A stretch of DNA of 9,746 nucleotides from Gemmatimonadota bacterium (GTDB taxonomy: Bacteria > Gemmatimonadota > Gemmatimonadetes > Palauibacterales > Palauibacteraceae): positions 1-9,746 of the forward strand of contig JARFPW010000198.1 of the NCBI GenBank assembly GCA_029288095.1, written 5' to 3'. Below, one piece after another: positions 5,741-9,746 of the stretch. The notes under the pieces were generated by a model. It did not search any database, was not told where the DNA came from, and worked only from the letters and a program-made list of their open reading frames with translations. The position numbers and the translations under genes are program-made. The first letter of the stretch is position 1, and every line of letters starts with the position of its first letter.

Positions 5741-7122
5741 TGGACGACTCTTCGTCCTCAGGTGGGTTGTGGGGGGGCAGGTTCGCCGAGGGTCCAGCCC
5801 CTGAGCTCGACCGGCTGAATCGGTCCCTTCCCTATGACTGGCGGCTGTGGCGTTACGAGATGCAGGTGAATCGGGCCTGGCTGGATGAACTCGTGCGGAT
5901 CGAGGCAGTCGACGCTGATACTGCAGACTCACTGCACAGCGGACTCGACACCGTGGCGCGCCGTCTCGAATCCGGGTCCCCCGCCCTCGAGAACGACGAA
6001 GACATCCACAGTCTCATCGAGCGCTGGCTGGAGGAGGAGGTCGGGCCGGCAGCCAGCCTGATCCGGCTGGGTCGCTCGCGAAACGACGTCGTGGCCACGG
6101 ACACTCGGCTCTGGGCGATGGACGCCGCGGCACGGATCGCCGATGCCTGCGGCAGGCTGCAGGCGGCGATCGTTGAGACGGCCTCCCGCCTGGTGGACGA
6201 CGTCATCCCCGCGTACAGCCACTTGCAGCAGGCGCAACCAACGAGGGCCGCACACTGGCTTCTGTCGCATTTCTGGCCGCTGGATCGAAACCGAGAACGG
6301 TTGGACGACGCAACGGCGAGAATCAACTGGCTCCCACTCGGCGCCGCCGCGGGGATGGGATCGAGCCTTGCGATGGACCGTCGGCGACTGGCCGTAGCTC
6401 TGGGGTTCTCAGGGGCGTGCGAAAACTCGCTGGACGCGGTTGGGGCCCGTGACTGGGTGAGCGAACTGTTGTTCGTCTGGACTCAGATTGCCGTGGATGT
6501 GTCGCGTCTCGCCGAGGACCTGATCGTCTATTCGTCCCGTGAATTCTCGCTCATCAGGATCGCGGACGCCTATTCGACGGGATCCAGCTTGATGCCGCAG
6601 AAGCGGAACGCCGACGGGGCCGAGATCGCTCGCGCGACCGGAGGAATCCTGTTGGGTACGCTGGCGGGTTATCTCGCCACCTTGAAGGGTTTGCCCACCG
6701 GATACAACAAGGATCTCCAGGAGGACAAGCTCGCGCTGTTCAGCGCCGAAGAGCGGCTGGCTTCGACACTGAGCGTGCTGGCCGGTACGGTCGCGACGCT
6801 CGAGATCGGATCGGGCGCGGGACCGGGCGATCCGGCGGCGCTTGCGACAGACGTGGCGGATCACCTGGTCGGTACAGGTCTGTCTTTCAAGGAAGGACAC
6901 GATCTGTCTGGCGCCCTCGTGCTCCGGGCGGAAGAACTCGGGCTGACCGTCGCGGATCTGACCCCGGAGCAGCGAGCAGAGGTGGATACCCGGCTCGAAT
7001 CAATTCCGGATGAGTTGTGGGACGCGGATGCGGCACTCGAGCGTCGCCAGGCGTTCGGGGGGTCGGCTCGCGAACGCGTACTCGAGCAATTGGAGGCGGC
7101 CAGGGAGCTGGCCACCGATTGA
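5740..7122 (+). CDS. argH: Argininosuccinate lyase
   Basis: 460 residues. Splits argininosuccinate into arginine and fumarate; member of the fumarase/aspartase superfamily, normally a homotetramer. Start chosen at the ATG at 5740 (TGATG overlap with argG) because LWGGRFAEG follows at 10-18 as in the family; a longer in-frame reading inside argG is not real. Landmarks: EDIH (87-90), GRSRND (111-116), AYSHLQQAQP (158-167, catalytic His161), the signature loop YSTGSSLMPQKRN (278-290) with the catalytic Ser, KGLPTGYNKDLQEDK, and a C-terminal GGSARERV. Odd points: the usual K-L-H-T before GRSRND is L-I-R-L (107-110), replacing a near-invariant His and Thr; the Thr before His161 is Ser; and KKNPD is KRNAD. 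Overall it resembles the eukaryotic-type sequence in several blocks (RLW, NKDLQEDK, LATD). Function very likely retained, with this caveat. Confidence 0.95.
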   Translation: MDDSSSSGGLWGGRFAEGPAPELDRLNRSLPYDWRLWRYEMQVNRAWLDELVRIEAVDADTADSLHSGLDTVARRLESGSPALENDEDIHSLIERWLEEEVGPAASLIRLGRSRNDVVATDTRLWAMDAAARIADACGRLQAAIVETASRLVDDVIPAYSHLQQAQPTRAAHWLLSHFWPLDRNRERLDDATARINWLPLGAAAGMGSSLAMDRRRLAVALGFSGACENSLDAVGARDWVSELLFVWTQIAVDVSRLAEDLIVYSSREFSLIRIADAYSTGSSLMPQKRNADGAEIARATGGILLGTLAGYLATLKGLPTGYNKDLQEDKLALFSAEERLASTLSVLAGTVATLEIGSGAGPGDPAALATDVADHLVGTGLSFKEGHDLSGALVLRAEELGLTVADLTPEQRAEVDTRLESIPDELWDADAALERRQAFGGSARERVLEQLEAARELATD

Positions 7123-7126
7123 TCGG
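7098..7126. repeat. Two adjacent inverted repeats at the argH 3' end
   Basis: GGCCAG (7098-7103) and CTGGCC (7108-7113) form a perfect 6-bp stem around GGAG. Immediately after, CCGAT (7115-7119) and ATCGG (7122-7126) form a second, with only two bases between arms, over the argH stop codon. Neither is followed by a T-run on either strand, so they are not standard intrinsic terminators. They lie at the convergence of argH and the barrel gene. Confidence 0.4.
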
Positions 7127-7136
7127 CCGGTTGCGT

Positions 7137-7682
7137 CTAGTACATCCCAAGCCCCAGGGTGAACAGCACCAGCGACGCATCGCGGTCGTCGCCGTAGGTC
7201 TGAAGCAGCACGTCCAGATTCGGAGTCAGGTACAGGTTGCCGCCGATCCTGATGTCGTACCCCACGCCGAGCGTTACTCCGAAACCCTCATCATCGGTCG
7301 TGAACGTCCCGCCGCCGATGTCCAGGCTGGTCATCACGCTGGCGAACCCGACGCCGGCTTTTGCGAAGAACCCGCCGGGCAGGGCCGGATCGAACAGCGC
7401 CGTGAATGTCACGTTGGCAAAGCTGACGTTTGTACCGTCCAAATCGTAGGTCATCCCGGCCACCTCGCCGCCGAGAAGCACGTTCTGCGAGACGGAGCCC
7501 CCGATTCGGAAGTAGCCCGCTGGTCCTTCATCGTCCTCGCTGGTGCTGCCACCCCCGAGACCGCCGCTGAGCCAGAGCCCGGCGTGCTCGGCAGGCGGGC
7601 GTCCGTCATCCTGGGCGAACAACGAGACCGGTAGCGCGAACAGGGCGAGCAGGCACATCGAAGCCGCACGGGAGAGATTCAT
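7137..7682 (-). CDS. Small outer-membrane beta-barrel protein
   Basis: 181 residues. A signal peptide (MNLSRAASMCLLALFALPV, cleavage probably near LFA|QDD) precedes a chain of alternating, glycine-rich beta strands: GLWLSGGLGGGS, GYFRIGGSVS, VLLGGEVAGMTYDL, GGFFAKAGVGFAS, GFGVTLGVGYDIRIG, LYLTPNLDVLLQ. It closes with LVLFTLGLGMY, an aromatic C-terminal residue as expected for BAM-assembled barrels. Size fits an 8-stranded barrel of the OmpA-like/OMP_b-brl type. No periplasmic domain is attached. Function unknown; similar glycine-rich barrels are frequent in Gemmatimonadota as I recall. The ATG at 7682 has AGGGGA 8 bases upstream (7691-7696), a good ribosome binding site. The gene is convergent with argH (14 bases apart) and divergent from the MenH-like gene. 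Confidence 0.85.
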   Translation of the reverse strand: MNLSRAASMCLLALFALPVSLFAQDDGRPPAEHAGLWLSGGLGGGSTSEDDEGPAGYFRIGGSVSQNVLLGGEVAGMTYDLDGTNVSFANVTFTALFDPALPGGFFAKAGVGFASVMTSLDIGGGTFTTDDEGFGVTLGVGYDIRIGGNLYLTPNLDVLLQTYGDDRDASLVLFTLGLGMY

Positions 7683-7814
7683 CGGTCAGGTCCCCTGGTT
7701 CGAGGGTTGAACGGGGCGCAGAGGTTGGCCGCGCCATCAGCTCCGCAACAGGTTGCGTAGGTCAGTGATACCGGGAGACGTGATGAAAGTTGCCGACCAG
7801 CGGGAGCTCGAGCT
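7683..7814. promoter_or_regulatory. Divergent intergenic region between barrel gene and MenH-like gene
   Basis: The only sizeable gap in the window (132 bases). It must hold promoters for both flanking genes, but I found no convincing -35/-10 pair on either strand. It contains the barrel gene's AGGGGA site, a weak GTTC/GAAC inverted repeat near 7698-7712, and the short open frame at 7783-7818. Confidence 0.4.
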
Positions 7815-7818
7815 TTGA
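7783..7818 (+). other. Possible 11-codon leader ORF ahead of the MenH-like gene
   Basis: ATG-AAA-GTT and on to a TGA at 7816-7818, encoding MKVADQRELEL. A GGGAG lies 7-8 bases before its ATG (7773-7777). Its stop overlaps the TTG start of the hydrolase as TTGA, the same style of overlap seen elsewhere in the window. It could serve to load ribosomes for the weak TTG start, or be chance. Confidence 0.25.
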
Positions 7819-8510
7819 TCTGGGCGCTTCATGGAGCGTTCGGAGACGCCGACAACTGGCGGACATTGGAAAGCTCCATGAGTCCCGATCGATTGGTTGC
7901 CGTGGATCTGTGGGCCAGCGAGCACGATCTGCCGCTGCGGGCCTGGGCGACCACGTTCAACCGTCGGGTCTCGACCGTCGACTCCGATCCGGTGCTGCTG
8001 GGCTACTCGATGGGCGCCCGCCTGGGCCTGCATGCACTCGTCGAATCCGGAGCCCCGTGGAAGGCGGCGGTCCTGGTAGCCGCGCATCCGGGTCTCTCTG
8101 ACGTGGCCGAGCGGAGCGCCCGCCGCGTCAGCGACGACGAGTGGCTGCAGCGGTTCGAGGTGCTCGACTGGCCGGAATTCTGGGCGGAGTGGACGGGTCA
8201 GCCTGTGCTGGCCAGTTCGGGGGTGCGACCCGTTCCGCCCGTTCGCCGGGCCCGCCGACGCGGTCTCACGTGCTGGTCGCTTGCTGAGCAGGACGATCTG
8301 GGGCCGGACCTGGAACGCATCGGTTGTCCGGTTCTGTGGATCACGGGTGAGCGCGACGACAAATACACGGCTATCGGCGCAGCGGCCGCCCGGCTGTTGC
8401 CGGACTGCGAGCACGCGGTCGTCACGGGCGTCGGACATCGGGTGCCGTGGGAAGCCCCGGGGGAATTCCTGCACCTGGTTGAGGGTTTCCTGCGGCGCCT
8501 AACCGGCTGA
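7815..8510 (+). CDS. MenH-like alpha/beta hydrolase
   Basis: 231 residues with an alpha/beta-hydrolase fold. LHGAFGDADNW (5-15) is the oxyanion-loop HG motif; GYSMGAR (63-69) holds nucleophile Ser65 and the Arg seen at this place in MenH. AAHPGLSDVAERSARR (89-104) resembles the MenH cap-domain entry. GERDDKY (178-184) supplies Asp181, and GVGHRVPWEAP (205-215) His208. The triad is complete. Best match by pattern is MenH (2-succinyl-6-hydroxy-2,4-cyclohexadiene-1-carboxylate synthase) of menaquinone synthesis, but a generic esterase is possible. The usual DLPGHG-x-S after strand 3 is DLWASEHD here, and the protein is a little short. The start is TTG at 7815, with GGGAG 8 bases before; upstream in-frame codons offer no ATG or GTG before a stop at 7758. 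Its 3' end overlaps ispH by 12 bases, tail to tail. Confidence 0.8.
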   Translation: MIWALHGAFGDADNWRTLESSMSPDRLVAVDLWASEHDLPLRAWATTFNRRVSTVDSDPVLLGYSMGARLGLHALVESGAPWKAAVLVAAHPGLSDVAERSARRVSDDEWLQRFEVLDWPEFWAEWTGQPVLASSGVRPVPPVRRARRRGLTCWSLAEQDDLGPDLERIGCPVLWITGERDDKYTAIGAAAARLLPDCEHAVVTGVGHRVPWEAPGEFLHLVEGFLRRLTG

Positions 8511-9728
8511 GATCTCGGCCAGCAGCTCCTTCGGATTCATCCCCTCGGTTTGCAGGATTCGCTGTACGGTGCGCCCAATCAGGCTGTCGGGCGTGGAAGC
8601 TCCGGCGGTCAGTCCGATCGAGATGTCGCCCGAGGGTAGCCACCCGGCTTGGACACAGATTTCCCCGTCCGAGACACGACGGTGAGAGATCGTCCCCTCG
8701 ACCGGATCGACGCTCCGATCCGTTTCGATATGGAAAGTCAGGGCCGATTCCGAGCACAGGTGCGCAAGGTGCGTCGTGTTCGAGGAATTGTAGCCACCGA
8801 CCACGATCATCATGTCGGGCGCCTCCTGCATCAGCTCCATGACCGCGTCCTGACGGTCCTGGGTGGCGGAGCAAATCGTGTCGAAACTGCGGAAGCGTTG
8901 CGGCAGTTCCTCGTCGCCGTACCGATCACGAACAGCCTCGCCGATCACGTGCGCGATCTCGAGCGACTCGGAGGCCAGCATGGTCGTCTGATTGGCGACC
9001 CCCACCCGCTGGAGATGGACATCGGGATCGAAGCCCTCCGAGCACTTGCCTGTGAACGAATCCAGCAACGTGGCCGAATCGATATCTCCGCGAATGAAGT
9101 CGCACACCATTTGCGTATCGTTCATGTCGCGGACGACCAGGTACGTGCCCCCCGGATGTCGCATGACCTGTGAGCTCGTCGCGCGCGTCTCCTCGTGGTA
9201 GTACTTGCCGTGCACGATCGCTGTGAAACCGTCCCTGGCGTAGCCTTCCACTCGCTTCCACACGTGGAGCACGGAACCGCACGTCGTGTCTACGAGCACA
9301 CATCCGATGTCGCGGAGCGCCTGGAAATCCGAGAGCTTCACGCCGAACGCCGGAATCACGACGACGTCGTCAGGCGTGACGCTCGAGAAGTCGAAGACAC
9401 CCTCGTCGTCCGGGTAGAGAAACGTCACGCCCATTTCTTTCAAGCGGTTGTTGACGTGCGGGTTGTGGATGATCTCACCCACCAGATAGATGCGGTGGTC
9501 GGGGAACTTCTTGCAGGTCTCATACGCATACTCGACGGCCCGATCGACGCCGTAGCAGAACCCGAGGCTGTGGGCCATGCGGAACGTGATCCGTCCGGCG
9601 CGCAGCGCGTGCCCCGACTCCTTGATAGCGGCTACCAGCTTGCTGCCATATTCGGAATCCAGGACGGGCTTGACCTCGGCCTTTAGCCCCAGCCCTTTCC
9701 TGAAGTATGTCGCCTCGGCCTCAGCCAT
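8499..9728 (-). CDS. ispH: 4-hydroxy-3-methylbut-2-enyl diphosphate reductase, long plant/cyanobacterial type
   Basis: 409 residues. Last enzyme of the MEP pathway; reduces HMBPP to IPP and DMAPP with a [4Fe-4S] cluster in the cytoplasm. The three cluster cysteines are present: Cys58 (GFCYGVDRAV), Cys150 (DTTCGSV) and Cys286 (DTICSAT). Substrate-binding motifs are EIIHNPHVN (85-93), HGKYYHEET (173-181), NQTTM (246-250), GGYNSSNTTHL (311-321) and TAGASTPDS (374-382). Length and the N-terminal block YFRKGLGLKAEV match the approximately 400-residue plant/cyanobacterial form, not the approximately 316-residue E. coli form. The ATG at 9728 is preferred, with GGAG 5 bases upstream (9734-9737); a TTG one codon earlier would be too close to that site. 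The frame stays open to the window edge, so a longer start cannot be excluded, but the N-terminal length fits relatives. Confidence 0.96.
   Translation of the reverse strand: MAEAEATYFRKGLGLKAEVKPVLDSEYGSKLVAAIKESGHALRAGRITFRMAHSLGFCYGVDRAVEYAYETCKKFPDHRIYLVGEIIHNPHVNNRLKEMGVTFLYPDDEGVFDFSSVTPDDVVVIPAFGVKLSDFQALRDIGCVLVDTTCGSVLHVWKRVEGYARDGFTAIVHGKYYHEETRATSSQVMRHPGGTYLVVRDMNDTQMVCDFIRGDIDSATLLDSFTGKCSEGFDPDVHLQRVGVANQTTMLASESLEIAHVIGEAVRDRYGDEELPQRFRSFDTICSATQDRQDAVMELMQEAPDMMIVVGGYNSSNTTHLAHLCSESALTFHIETDRSVDPVEGTISHRRVSDGEICVQAGWLPSGDISIGLTAGASTPDSLIGRTVQRILQTEGMNPKELLAEISAG
8505..8520. repeat. Near-perfect palindrome at the MenH-like/ispH convergence
   Basis: GGCTGAGATCTCGGCC is a 16-base palindrome with one mismatched pair. 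It spans the hydrolase stop codon and lies within the ispH 3' end. No T-run follows on either strand. Confidence 0.4.
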
Positions 9729-9746
9729 CAACGCTCCAATCCCACT

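Noticed and set aside
8200..8290. Possible frameshift in the MenH-like gene at an Arg/Pro-rich stretch.
   Set aside because: The reading resumes family-like sequence (CWSLAEQDDLGPDL, then GERDDKY) in the same frame, so no shift is needed.
7737..8474. A 245-codon open frame on the minus strand opposite the MenH-like gene.
   Set aside because: Low-complexity, Arg/Pro/Gln-rich translation with no motif; it mirrors a gene with a complete catalytic triad on the other strand. Typical of GC-rich shadow frames.
1..9746. Search for IS ends, integrases, toxin-antitoxin pairs, CRISPR repeats, tRNAs and riboswitches.
   Set aside because: None seen. The repeats noticed in the first kilobase are codons of PD40 blades (GACGGATC-type, Asp-Gly-Ser), not DNA repeats.

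Overview
The window is a dense, GC-rich piece of bacterial chromosome made almost entirely of housekeeping and small accessory genes. The gene content suggests a Gram-negative bacterium, most likely a member of Gemmatimonadota or a near relative. This is an inference from four things: a lipoprotein with TolB-like PD40 repeats, a short outer-membrane beta-barrel protein of a kind I associate with that phylum, a long plant/cyanobacterial-type IspH, and a stand-alone Nfu N-terminal domain. No rRNA, tRNA, IS element, phage gene or CRISPR array is visible. No gap without a gene exceeds about 132 bases.

Layout. Positions 1-2663, minus strand: a class III PLP aminotransferase, then a 91-residue Nfu_N domain protein, then a TolB-like lipoprotein that runs off the left edge. 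The last two overlap by ATGA. Positions 2699-3415, plus: a short-chain dehydrogenase divergent from the aminotransferase. Positions 3419-3658, minus: a 79-residue zinc-ribbon-like protein. Positions 3688-7122, plus: a tight four-gene operon of a two-helix membrane protein (DUF3566-like), a DUF2203 protein, argG and argH, each overlapping the next by 1-4 bases. Positions 7137-7682, minus: the beta-barrel protein. Positions 7815-8510, plus: a MenH-like alpha/beta hydrolase. Positions 8499-9728, minus: IspH, overlapping the hydrolase tail to tail by 12 bases.

How the genes work together. ArgG and ArgH catalyse the last two steps of arginine synthesis (citrulline + aspartate to argininosuccinate, then to arginine + fumarate). 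The aminotransferase belongs to the family that includes ArgD, but its substrate cannot be read from sequence. IspH makes IPP/DMAPP, which feeds isoprenoid and quinone side-chain synthesis. The neighbouring hydrolase resembles MenH of menaquinone synthesis, so a quinone theme is possible but unproven. The barrel protein and the PD40 lipoprotein are envelope proteins.

I do not see a convincing undescribed defence, mobile or biosynthetic system. The points most worth a second look are: three starts without a Shine-Dalgarno sequence but with a TANNNT box 6-7 bases upstream (possible leaderless transcripts), two of them in one 29-bp divergent gap; the coupling of two uncharacterised genes to argGH; and a His-to-Arg change in an otherwise near-invariant ArgH motif.
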